NCBI GenBank assembly: GCA_002197995.1 | Contig: NGZR01000001.1 | Coordinates: 868,001-932,000, forward strand | Length of the DNA: 64,000 bases | Source of the DNA: Gaeumannomyces sp. JS-464 | Lineage: Eukaryota; Ascomycota; Sordariomycetes; Magnaporthales; Magnaporthaceae | Direction of reading: 5' to 3' | In this document: one piece after another, positions 46,001-58,274 of the stretch | How the letters are laid out: every line of letters starts with the position of its first letter | Numbering within the stretch: position 1 is the first letter of the stretch | The notes under the pieces: generated by a model | The model's input: the letters and a program-made list of their open reading frames with translations, nothing else | What the model was told of the DNA's origin: nothing | Database searches by the model: none | Position numbers and translations under genes: made by a program

Positions 46001-49000
46001 TTTTGCCCTTTTGTCATCGACAAAGGGCCCAGTGTAGGTCATTCTCATTTTTTTTTTTTTTAATCTGGGCCTTATTAGGGCCACAATATCGCGAGCGGGC
46101 GTACCGTGCAGCCTTGGAATGCTGGGATACTGTCCTGTCACGGCGGGTGGGCGGGCTTGCTGCGTGCCAGAGGAGGGGGTGTGAACTGGGACAGCAGAGA
46201 GTAAAGGAGCGGGGACGGACTCGGCCTGGCCAATTCTGCCGCGCTAATCCGATGCCGCCGCCACCACCACAACCACCACAGCTTTTCCCCGCTGCTAGTA
46301 GAAAGCGAGGGTTCTTTATCGACGAGGGCGAGAAAGAACCGGCACCAGCTGGCTAGCCTAGCGTCTTTGACAACACTGGAGAGGCTCGTGGTCGGTCGGA
46401 TACGGGGATGGCAAAACCACATGCCAGCACCGGACAAAGGCACGCAATTGGCAGCGATGGAGACGGGCCAAGGCAATCGGGATCCAGCAGTGCGGTACCG
46501 TGTGTGGGTTGGGTGGGCTGCTCCGGTGACGGGCAAGAACGATCGGGACTTTTTTTTTTCTTCTCATCCGGCAGGCGCGATGGGTTTCGGTTTGACGCCC
46601 GTCGAAATCAGGCCAGCCGAGATCCAATCGGTTGCCTTGCGAGTGGGTGATCTGGCACTCTGGCCTCCATCCGTGGTTTCTTTCCGTCTCTCGCATCATT
46701 CGCGTTTTTCACTTTCGGATTTCTCATCACCCCTCTGGCTCTGCCCATTGGCCGCTTTTTCACGCTTCCAGTCGCCTCGTTTCCCTTTGCTCGTCTCCAC
46801 CTTCTTCTTTCTCCCGTCGTTTCCTGCTCGGCTGCGTGATGGGCTGGATCCTTTTCGAGGCCAAAGCGTGTGACGATGCATGTGATGGCATCCATGGCCG
46901 TCAGCGGTGCCACCACCCTGGCATCCCCACGTCTCTGGGTCACACAGGCAGCCAGTCAAAACGCGCGAGGCTTGCGTAGAGCGGGCGAATTGCTGGTACG
47001 AATCAAGTAAAGCACCGCTCGCCGAAGCCCTCAGCCCGTTTTGCTTCTTGGTGCGAGAGGAAAGACAGAGATAGCGCCTTTTCATCTCGGCGCGAAGCAT
47101 GTTCCATAACTGTCTTCTAGGGTGCGGGCCCAGGGATCGGTCGGAATCAAAGGGACGCCAGCCAGCCAGCGCGCCCGTCAGTGACCGGAGCGATTCCCGC
47201 CTGCTGGGTCACCAAATAACTTACCGGTTTGCGGGTATGCGAGTCGCGAGGGACGGGCACACGCGCGGGCGGGGGAAGCCAGGGGTGGTGGTTGCGCCAC
47301 ACATTCCAGAGGTGCCGCTACTTGTGCACACACAGACACACACACACACACACACACAACACACACTGTCCTCGATCCTCGCGCGACAGGGGTAAGTGGA
47401 ACGAACGACGCGTCCTCGTAGCAATTTTAGCATGGGAGTTGGCCGTGATCGACCTGACCGCTCAACGCCCACGGTCCTAGCGCGCGCGAGATTGCGCCCC
47501 CTCGATTTCGCTTGTCTTCTGGGCCCCTTCGTCGGCCCAGCCTGGGGCTGCGTCACCATTGCATTTGCGGGAGTCGATAATGCTATGAAGCTGCATCGCC
47601 TAGCACGCACACTCGCACACTCGCACACTCGCACACTCGCACACTCGCACACTCCCGCCCTAGTCCCCTAGCCCGGGCCCCCTTGTGAGGAATCAAGCCG
47701 GCCAGACAGACAGCGGCAGTCAACAGCGACGAGGGGAGCACAAAACTGCCGACATGTGTGGAGCGGCGAAACCGGTCTCGCTCGCTCGGGTGGGACATAA
47801 AGCAACGCATCGATGGCTGCGAGGCCGGGGCCCAACAGGCCGCAATCAATGGAAAAGCAGCCGATCGACTTATCGAGTGTGTCGGGCCTTGCTTTTTTGC
47901 CGGCCCAGGTTGCACCACCACATCCAGCAAATGACAGGCTGCTATCTCAAGGGATCCCAATCTCCACAAAAGCTCGCTGGGCGGTAGCGCCCTTCCTCTT
48001 CTTGATGGCGCCACCTGCTTAGCGGCTGGAGGCGACCGCACGGGCGGAGCAGCATGGCGGCAAGCCCCACACCCATCGTTTCCGCTCTCCCGCCCAGGTG
48101 GGAAAAGCTGGGGCCGACACGGCGGTGTGCAGCCGTTAACCGATCGGCAGACTCCAAGCGTGGTTTTTTGTTTTCTTCTCTTCTCCCTTGGACCCGTTCT
48201 TTTTCTGCTTCTGGTCTTGCCGGCCAACCACTCACGGCTACCCGGCCAGATTGCTACGGTTCGCGAGAGCCGCCCTCGGAGCCCGACCAGCCCACTGCGC
48301 ATGGCGCGTTGTTTCCGCCAAGGGCCAATCAGCCCCTGCCGCGGCCTGGCCACCCCAGGCCCCACCTCCTGGGCCGACATGGCAAACTGGGCAACCGTCT
48401 CGCCATTGGAGGCAGCGCGCAGACGACGATGCCTTGGGTCCTCTTGGGCCGAGAAGGCGGGGGAGACGGCCGGTTGAGGACGGCAGATTGTCGGCTTGGA
48501 TCGGGGAGCTGTCGGATGGATGCTCAAGAAGGCATGTGTGGATGGATGGGTGGATGGAACATGGAACAAAAGGATCGCCTCGCAGAAGGGCTGCCTGGAA
48601 TGCTGCTAGCGGATTGGAGCCAGCAGCGCCTTCCGCCACCGTCTTGCATGCATGCCGCCTCTCACGGAGCGTTTTGATGCGTCTCTCATCACGGCTCCAA
48701 GCAGCGCGACTGGCAGGCTTCGTCTGGGACAACCCTCTCGGCGTCTTGACACATCATAATTTTACGCTTGCTCCTCCTCCTGCTGCCCCTCCCCAACGCC
48801 ACCACAGGACAAGCACAAGCACAAGGCCTCAAGAGATTGGCGCTGCTTGGGTAGTGTCGGTTTGCCTTCGCCCACACGCCCCCGAGGCCCCTCACCACCA
48901 GAACAGAACCCCTGACCCTCCAGCTCGCTTGACCCTGCCCTGGCCAGGCCGACAGTCATGATGCGCACACTATCTCAAACCCCCGTCCGCCCCAGCATGC

Positions 49001-50000
49001 GATGAAATGAAAGGGTAACCTGATGTTGACCCGCCGCGCGAGCGGGCCGCAGCGAGAAACAACAACAGGAAGAAGAGGAAACCAAAAAAAAAGAGGGCAG
49101 CAGCAGAGTGGGCAGGCAAAGCAAAGCAACGCAATGCAACGCAACGCAAAGCCAGATGCAGCATTCGCTGGTCTTGACCGCCCATCCTGCTACCCCACAC
49201 GAGTGCGTGTCTTGGAGGGAAACATCGGAGCTGAGCCACCTTTTTTCCCTTGATTCCTTGGGCCGGCTCGCACGCTTCCCATACGCCACAGTCCCCACGC
49301 GGCAGGTAGAACAGGGAGGCAGGGGCGTCAGAAACATTATGCCTCTTTTCGGGGGAGCCATTGGGCTGGCCGGCTGGTGTCTCTCCCAGGGCAGGGCGCC
49401 AGCGCGTTAGGGGACGACGCATCGCAGCAGACCCCATGTCCTCCTTCCTGTTCCCCTGGCCCCCTTGGCAGATGGGCTGGGCGGCTTTTCCTATTGCATG
49501 CAAGTACTCGGTACACACAGTATACGTTTTACGGCTGGGTGCGCGCGCAGGGGGGGAAGGAGCCCTCTGGTCAAGTGACCTCGCTTGACGCCATTCGTGC
49601 CGCCGGCCGCCATCCTTTTTAGGCTCATCCCGTCATTCGTGCCCACCCCCACATCCCGGCCATGCTATTGGCCCAACAGCCTCGACGCCGCCCGGGGGCT
49701 CGCCCACCCCCCTCCTCGTACAACCAACCACGTATCCGTCCGTTCCTGTTGGCTGGGGGGCCTTCCGGTTTTCCGGCCTGCGTCAGGGCCATGGATGAGA
49801 ATGCAGCTGAAAACTCCTGCGATTGGGATTTTCTAGCTAAAGACACGAGCAAAAAAACAGCCAAAAAAAACCGACATCAATGACGACTGGTAGATGTGAT
49901 CCGCTCTCGTCTCGGTTAGCCCAGATCCGATCGGGGAAAGCGAGGAGGGCGGTTGGGGAGTGGAAGTTGGAGTGCCCGAGCCCTGGGGCCCGAACCTGAG
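43001..50000. other. GC-rich, apparently gene-free region with simple repeats (4)
   Basis: Contains poly(A) at 44,784-44,806, poly(T) at 46,048-46,061, CA repeats at 47,326-47,367, and an 8-bp tandem repeat at 47,607-47,654. A 328-codon minus-strand frame at 47,583-48,569 is Arg/Pro/Ser-rich, ends in the 8-bp repeat and has no domain, so it is not called. No RNA gene was recognised. Confidence 0.5.
47607..47654. repeat. 8-bp tandem repeat (GCACACTC)n
   Basis: About six nearly perfect 8-bp units. Period 8 is unusual among the mono-, di- and tetranucleotide tracts of this region. Confidence 0.9.
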
Positions 50001-51852
50001 CCTAGCCATGCGCTCTCGCCCGCCATGGCAAAGCTAGGGATCCCAACCACGCATTTGACAGCTGTCCCGCTTGGGCGTTGCATAGTATGTAGGCTGGCGC
50101 TGACGACGACCGCTTTTTCTTCTGCCTCTCGCAGCCGCCGACCGACGATGCCGACCACTGTGTGAGAGCGAGTTGCATCGGGTCGGGCTTCGTAGCCACT
50201 CTCCCAGTCATGGCCTGACCCTGCCCACCCTTCACGGAGATGTCTCGGAATAATCAAAACACCCCGTCGGCGACCATTCCTGTACCCATATCATCGCTGC
50301 CATTTTCTTATTATTGGGTGCGCGTTGCTCGCTGCATCGATGGATGGATCCAATGGGGCGTGAAGTTTGTGTGTGTGCATGTGGCGTGCGCCGACGCATC
50401 TTTTTTTCCCCCGGCGCTATTAGATGCAGAGGCCTTGTGTCTGGTGTGTTCTGCCTCGGTTGGGCTGCGGCCGGTCCGATCAGAGAACCACGACACACGA
50501 GTGGTGCCCGCTTGCCGTTCCTCGCTTGCTTCTGGGCTGGAAATACGACCGGAGTCCGGAAGAAAACAGGAGAGCGAAAGTCGGGCCCGTCAGTCAGTCA
50601 GTCAGTCAGTCAGTCAGCCCATTTGAAAGGCGAAAACGACAGGACTCTTTGATGGACCTCACTGTAGGCCAGGGAGAGGGTGCCGAGCAAACCTATTTGA
50701 TTGCCTGGGCTTGCGGCCATGCAGCTCGCCCCATCCGGCCTGACCCCCTTCCCCCCCCCCCCCCCCCCCCCCGACCAGCAGCGTAAGCAGACAGCGCCGA
50801 ATACGGCCTCCAGCTCGCACCTGTCGCCGTCTCGGGCGTGCTAGTTGTTGGGACTTAGTGTGAAGGGCAGAGAGGATCGGCGGGGATGGGGGTGGAAATC
50901 AATGCTTTCCAGTTGTTGGTGGTTGGTGTCCAAGCTCTCTCTCTGCCAAACCTCAACAGCGAGCCCGTCCTCCGCCGGCCCTCGTTTTGGGAATTGAACC
51001 CCCGCAATTTGCGCCGTGCTGTTGGTGGCCTTGGGAGGGATCGCACAGCACAGCCTTTTCTTCGCCATACCCACTGAGTGTGCTGTTGGCGCCGCTCCTT
51101 GCTTTGCAGCTTGCAGCTTCGCCGCCGCAATCCCAGCGGCAACCTCTCTTGGGTTGCTAATTTTACCCGCGGTCACTTTTGTTCTTTTTCGCCCACTTGT
51201 TCTGTGCATGCGGAGGATTCGGGGGCTTGCTGCCACAACTGCTGGTGATACCGGTGCTCGCTCTTATTTTTATGCCCGGACCGTCATTTTGAAGCCCTTG
51301 GAGGAAAAGCCCCGGCCCTGCCGTGCGCTTCCCGTCCTGCTCCCACCATGGGGTCCGCAGCAACATGGGACGCGGTCCTCCCGCCGGTGTTTTGCTTTCC
51401 CACCTTGGGCGGGCGGCGCAGCAAGGGACCGTAGAACCAACCCCCTCCCTGTCTTGACGGAGGCTGCTCACGGGGCAACAGACATAACTTTGCACACGTA
51501 GGCGCAGCAAGAAGAAAAAATCCCCCTAATGCAGGATTTGCGGTCGGTGTGCCTCAATGCTGACATGCCTGGCACGCGAGGGGAAAATGCTGGCTGGGGC
51601 GTTTGTTGGTTGGTTCGGCCACCTACCCGCCTCCTCCGCCGCCCTATGTACCTGGGTGCTAGACCTGCCCATCCTAGCCACACGTAGGTAGCCCCCTGGG
51701 GTGGCGGGAATTTCCCTCATGTTTCCTTTCTTACTTGGCCCCTTCCCGAGATTCATGCTCAAAATCGGCGGCCTACGCTTTGCTCACCGGTCGAAAGCGC
51801 GGGAAGCAGAGCCGCAAACACAGCCCCTGCAGCTTGGGGAAAAAAAGGGAAC

Positions 51853-51887
<35 letters not shown>

Positions 51888-53212
51888 CACGCGCACCCCA
51901 TGTCATCTATGGCTTTTGGTGTTTTCTCGATTGATTCCATCGTTTCCGGGACCGACGCCGATGCTCCAGTCTCGGTGTTTGTGTGATTGAATTGACATCG
52001 CCTGCTTTTTTGTTTGCCCGGGCCTGCATGACGCCCAGCTCAGGCCCCTGGGAAAGCGCTCAATCGACAAACCCCGGTTGGTTTGTAGCCTTGTCTGGGC
52101 CGTGAGCTTGGTGCTCGATTGAAATTGACACACCGCTTTTCCCCACAGCCAGGGCCAACTAATATCACAATTGTTGCAACCAAAAAAAAAAAACAAAAAA
52201 AAAGTAAAGTTCGAGACGGCTTGTTCAGCCAGCATGGGTGGCAGGCTCATTTGAACCGAAAAGCCGGGTCCGCTCAGTCAGTGCTTTTTTTCTTCTCCTT
52301 TTTTTTTTGAACGCACCAGCGATGCGATCGGTTTTGCCCGTGTGCTGTGTGTGCTAGGGTGGAGGGAACCGGAGAGGAGGGCTCTATGGGAGCTAGCACT
52401 AGGCAGGCAACGGCTAGCAGGATGGCACCGGCGCTGCCGCTAAGACCTGCTAGCACCGCTCCCAAGGGCGTCGGGCGGGCGGTCAGGTGACACCATGTTC
52501 CTGTCTGACGGCTTCGGACTACTGGTAGTTTATTGGACCGAAACTGGTCGATTGATATTTTCCTGGCTGGCCATTGCGCAAGAGTTCAGGGCTGTGATCC
52601 CGCTGTCTGTTTCCCTGGGGATTTCATTATCGGGAGCGGTTTTTTCTCTTCTTCTTTTGCGACAGGCGACCCTCCTGCCGGCCTGCAGAAACGACGCTGT
52701 AAGCCCAGTGAGATTGGGCGTGATTGGGTATTGGGGTGCCTAACCGATGCATCGTTTGGTCCGCTGTGGTTTTGGCGCCCAACAATCACTTGAACAAGGA
52801 CGCAGAAGCGAAAAAGGCGAAGGGAAATCCCTCGAAAGAAAAGCCGTTAAAGCAGGCCAAACTACGTGGCAAGGCCCGATCAGATGCCTCTTTGGCCCTC
52901 TCACTGACCTAAGTAAGCTTCATGCCTGAGCCCGCCCAGGCCATGTGTTTGCAGCATGTCCTGTGTCCTATCCACCTGCATGCACTTCAACGTAGGGCCC
53001 CGAAAGGGTGGGGTTTTCAGGTTCATAGCACAAGCTTCCCCCGCCCCCGTGACAGGCGGCCCGGCAACCCACATAACAGACGTCGGAGAGTCGTCGTGGA
53101 CGGCGAGCAGCCACGAGACGTTTGAGTCAAAAATGCCAGTCCCGAGACACTGTCGCAGCTGTCATCGAGATGAAAAAAAAGGAGATGGGGGAGTGCAGTG
53201 GGGAGAGACAAA

Positions 53213-53215
<3 letters not shown>

Positions 53216-53253
<38 letters not shown>
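53216..53253. repeat. Poly(A) tract of 38
   Basis: Longest uninterrupted homopolymer in the window. Confidence 0.9.
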
Positions 53254-53255
<2 letters not shown>

Positions 53256-55480
53256 GTCGGGTACACACAGTGGAGAGGAGAGAGATCATGCCGGGGCCCG
53301 ACCTTGTGTCTCGTCTCAGAAGGCTCGTGCCAGTGGCGAGGGCAGGACGGGGGTGTTACTTGCTTCACAGCAAAAAGGGTACTAAACCGCCGAGCCATCA
53401 CGACTCACACTCCCCCGTCCTTGACCTTCTTCTGCCTGGCCGCTCTCTGTCTGTCTGCCTCGGCAGTTTTTTTTTGTCTCGGTGAAATAATTACCGTCCC
53501 ATTGAGTTTTTGCTGTGATAAAGCAAGGGATACGGACTATGCAGTGCCAGCTCATCCGGCCCCTCCCCTTTCAGCCCATTGCTTGTGAGCCACCCGTTTT
53601 TTTTTTCTGTCTGGTTTCTTGCTTTCTGTCTTGGCATGGTCACACACACCCCTCCCCTCTTCTTCTCGGGCTCCTTGTCCACTCGAAGCCTCCTCCTCCG
53701 TGCGTGCAACACCCGCGCCCGCCGCCGCAACAGTTCAGCCCCGGAGGTGCATGCCTATATTTACGGCCGCCGGCGAGACCGCGCGTTGGACCCCACCCCG
53801 CAGCGGCGCGTAGAGCATGCACGGTCCATGGTCTTGACTCCTGCGGCCCGCTTGGCTAGAGAGAGAGGCATGGATGAGAGGGAATAGATGGGAGGTGGGT
53901 GCCTGCGCGGTGCAACTCTCCTACGCAGGCGAGCCCGAGGGAGGGGACGCTAGAAACCTGCCTGTGGCCAAAACATGAGGCAGACTCGGAGGTTAGCGGC
54001 AAAAAAAACCGGGGGTGGGCGTTGGTATCAGGGTGCCCCCTCTTGTGCGGCCCTGCAGCTGTCCGTGTTACCATACTTTTTGTTTTTATTTTTTTATTCT
54101 ACTCTACCGCATTGATGCCGCTCGGCGGTGATACAGTCCGTCACATTGGACTATCTACACTAGCTTGGATACACAAAGCAGGGCAGGGCAGGGCAGGGCA
54201 GGGAGGCTGACCGGGCAGATTCTCATATGTCAATTATGACTTATCACAGGCTTCAGTCAGGCCGGTGCGTGTACAAGGTTTGTTTGGCCGGCGGCAGCAC
54301 TGTACGAGCTGTGCGCGTCTTGTGCTCGGGCTTCCTCCCCGGCTTTGCATCTTGTTCGTTCCACGGCATATCGCGCCCTTCCCGTCCCAGTCAAAGGGCG
54401 CAAGGAAATCCCTCGCGTAGAGGCCCGGCCTAGTGACGGCTAGTAGCTGGCTACCTATCCCATCTAGCGGTTGTCGGAGAGCAAAAAACACTGAACACGA
54501 AAAGTATAGGGACGATCATGAAGACACGCCCCGTCCGTTCCCGATCCCACGGGCCAAAAAAAAAAACGACACGGCCCAATGGCGCATCCTATCAAAAAAA
54601 AAAGTGACAGCACCGCATGAGGGGCAGGCAATAAGACGAGCCACCACACCACAGACCACACACACACACACACATACCACGCTGCTGGACCAAGAACCGA
54701 CGACAGCCGCCAGAAAGCGAGGACGAAGGCCCAACAAGATAGATCGGCCGGGTCTGTGTGTGATGCGCGTGTATGTGTGTGTGTGCTCGTGCAGGCGGCC
54801 TGGGGGCTGAGAATGGACCCTCGATACATGCCTACTTAGGTAGCTGCCCACATACGTACACCAACGGGTAGCAAACGCAGTGGGTAAATAGGGGCATGTC
54901 AGACCAGATGGCCGGCCCCGCGGCGCAGGCGACGAGGTATGCGGAGGAGCGGCACGGAAAGGGCACCTCAAGTGCCGTTTTTGATTGTGGGCTTTTTGTT
55001 CTTTTTTTAATCGATTCCTTGCTCATTTTTTTTCTTCCTTTTTTTTTTGCTACACCGCTTGGTGCCGCCGGCCTGTCCCACGGGCGCCACCGCCATGCGG
55101 ACGAGGAGGCCATTGAAAAAAAACGGCCCAGGGGCTAAGAATGGATGACGGCATGGTCTCTCCCCTGGAGTAGCCGGTCCAAGCACGGGCAGACCATCAT
55201 CGTCTAAAATAAATCAAACAAAGACGGAAACATGCACCAACGGCGGCGGCCTTTTGCTCACCGACATTTTCGCCATGATCTTTTCTGCTGCCAACCACAG
55301 CTACCTTGATGATCCTCCCCGGCTTTCCCCAGCTTTTTTGGGATGCCAGTCTCGGAAGGGGGTGGGGTGCTTGCCGGGCGATCAGAGCTGTGATTGGCCG
55401 ACGTCACCTGTGGTGCAGCCAGGGGGTTGGAGCGAGCGTGATCCAGATTTTGGCACAGCTCTTTTCTCTGCTTTTTTTTT

Positions 55481-55494
55481 CTGTCTGTCTGTCG

Positions 55495-55530
<36 letters not shown>

Positions 55531-55531
55531 G
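55481..55531. repeat. CTGT tetranucleotide repeat
   Basis: About twelve units with one variant (CGGT), 51 bp. Confidence 0.92.
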
Positions 55532-58243
55532 CCCGGCGCTGGTCGGTCTCTTTTCTGCCCGCCCTTGTTTTTTGATTGCTCAAGTCCTGCTTATCCACGC
55601 AGGCGTGGGTCGTATCGGTCAACGCTACATTAGGCGGGAAGAACCCCTGCTTGGGCAACCACGAGACTGTCCGCCCGTAATTGACCAAAGGACAAGACGA
55701 TCGCCTGCCAGACGGGTCGTCGAGATGGGTGGTGCAAATTGGACCAGCCAGCCAGCCAGCCAGCCCCAGCTGCAGCACACCGGGCCAGCCAACCACACAA
55801 ACCCAACCACCGCATTAGGCCGTGTTCGATGCCCGCCCGCCTGTTGCACGACCCGACCGCGCCAAAAACGCTCTCCCAGGGGCGACCCCAGTCGCGGCAA
55901 ATCACGTGAGCGTTGACTCCTGCGGTCCACTTGCCGCTCCCTTCTTCACCTGGACCCTGTCTTGTCCGCCTCCCCTGCGCTGGTCCGTGGTCAGTGAGTC
56001 GTCGCGGTCGCGCAAAGGCCAAACAAAACACAGACTATAAGAAGAACAATAAGAAGAAGAAGAAGAAGAAATGTTGCACCGAGGCAATAATACGACGCGG
56101 AGCGAGGACAGAAGCGAAAGTCCGATAAGAGGGTGTGATTAACAGACGACATATAACCACGGCAGCATCGTTCTCTCTCTCTCTCTCTCCCTCCCTCCGT
56201 CAATCATCAATGTCTGGTCTTGCTGACCTCCATGGCGAACCCCCCACCTGGCCAATCTGGGAGAGCTCGGTACCAGGGCATGATTCTGTCGCCCACCCAC
56301 ACACCCTCCGACAATCTCCCATCTCGCCTTGGGGCCGTCGCTAGCGGGGCTCTCGGCTGGAAGACTTGGCTGAACAACCCCGTCGCCGCATTGGGGACCC
56401 CTTGCGCGCAGCCCGCAAGGACGCCCCTGGATGGGGATGGGCTGCTCCTTTGTTGTTTTGCTGCTGGATCGCCGAACCGCACTAAGCGATGGTCGGTTCT
56501 AGGGCCAGGGCCAAGAGCGGGGAGGAGAGGGTGCGAGAGAGAGAGAGACAGCTCTCTTTGTCCGCGAGGAGTGCTGCTGATGGGGCTGAAATTTCGGACA
56601 GCGCTGATCCAATTCTTTCCGGCTCCGCGAATACGAGCGAAGAAGGCCTCGTGTCGGTCCCGAGGTTTTGTGTTTGTCTGCCTGACATCCCCATCCATTT
56701 CTTCCCCAAATCATCCGACCCGAAAAAGAAGGGGAAAAAAAACATCAGACAGGCAGAATCGCCGAATCATCCACATTCCGGCTCCTCCCTCCAACCACCA
56801 TGATGACCGCAGCAGAATAAGGGTGACGTAGCCGGGCCGCCGGGCCAGTGTTCGGTCGGTCCTGGGGGCTAGGAGGGGAAGCCAGAGGATCGAGAGGGGA
56901 AAAGGTCAAGGCGTCACGGCGCTGGAATGGCGGAGAGGGACTCTGCGATGCTGACTGCATGGGCTGCAAGCCACAAGACACACACACGCACGCACAAACG
57001 CAGGATCTCGTGGATTTTTGCCTATTTCCCCATCCATCCCGTCCTGGCGCTCCGAGTCAAAAACCGATATGTGCCTACCGTTATTTTCTTTTTCTAGGAC
57101 CTCTTGCCTCGATTGGACACCCGTGCCAATGGGAGGGCACATTAGGCCGAGACCATTTGGTGGCTGGCTGGGGTGTGGGTAGCTTGCTTGTCCCTCCACT
57201 GCCGTCAGAGAGAGGGAGGGTGGGCAGCCTTTGGGGAGAGAGCTACGGGCTGATAGGATAGGATAGGCTCTGCCTTGGGCTCTAGCCTGCCCAGAAGAGA
57301 AAGCGAGCTGCGACAGGGCTGCTACACATGATGACATGGGGGAGTCTGGGTGAGTTTGTCTCTCCCAGAGAGGAGATTAAATACCTCCGAGAGAACCGGG
57401 ACGCAAGGGGGAAAAAAGAAAAAAGGTAAACAAGAAGAAGCGCAGCACGAACACAGCAGACAAACACACAGCCAGGCTAGCCTGATCCGAGAGAGAGAGA
57501 AAAAGGCCCTGATCGGCCCGCCCGCTCGCTGCCTTTCCGCTTCATCAGCGACGGTGGCGGAAATGGCCCGGCCCAGGGCAGTGGATGGCCGGCCGGCCAC
57601 GAACAAAAAAAAACGAAGAAGAAGAAGAAAATTGCACAAAAAGGATTGGTGGATGGGTGGTGTGGGCGTGGGCGTGGCTGGTCACAAAGTGCTCTCTCTC
57701 TCTCTCTCGCATTCCTAGCTAGGCCTCCCTGGCCAAAGAAGCCCCCGTCCACAAACTGGAGGGGGTGTACATATGTGTGTGCGTGGTGTGGGTTTGTCTG
57801 TGGGCCCGCGTCGTCGCATGGCCCGGCTTTCCCCCACTGTGCACGTACCCTCTTTCAGATTCGGCTGGTTAGGTTCACACCACCCCCACAGTGCATTTCG
57901 TTTTTGCGCTTCTTTTTTATTTTTATTTTATTTTCTCCTCCTTTTCTTTTCAAATTTCTCGAACCGATCCTTTTTCGGGACAGGAAAATGCGATGACAGT
58001 GCGACCCTCCTTTATTTTGCTTCCCTCTCCCCTCCCTCCCCTCCTCTCTCTCTGCAGCCCAGAAACAGGCTCTGCTCCCGCAGTTTTGAGTTGCGTGCAC
58101 ACCCAAAAGCCACCCATCCATCCTCGGGCCTGGCTGGGGTTTTTGCGGCCGTCCGCCTGCGGGTTTCCCTTTTCTCACTGCCCGCGTCGCGGTTGATGGG
58201 TGTCCGAGGGAGGGAAAGCGCTTTTTCGTGGATCCAGTGGGTG

Positions 58244-58274
<31 letters not shown>

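Larger units (their letters stand above)
50001..57000. other. GC-rich, apparently gene-free region with simple repeats (5)
   Basis: Contains CAGT repeats at 50,589-50,617, a 22-base poly(C) at 50,751-50,772, CA repeats at 51,856-51,889, a 38-base poly(A) at 53,216-53,253, GGGCA repeats at 54,178-54,203, a CTGT tract at 55,481-55,531, CCAG repeats near 55,745, GAA repeats near 56,056 and CT repeats near 56,172. Frames crossing these are repeat artefacts (for instance a Cys-Leu-Ser-Val repeat from CTGT). Confidence 0.5.

Noticed and set aside
47583..48569. 328-codon minus-strand open frame
   Set aside because: Low-complexity Arg/Pro/Ser composition, ends in the translated 8-bp tandem repeat, no domain signature.
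50950..51060. tRNA gene on the minus strand
   Set aside because: GGTTCAATTCC resembles a B box, but no matching A box or acceptor-stem pairing is visible upstream.
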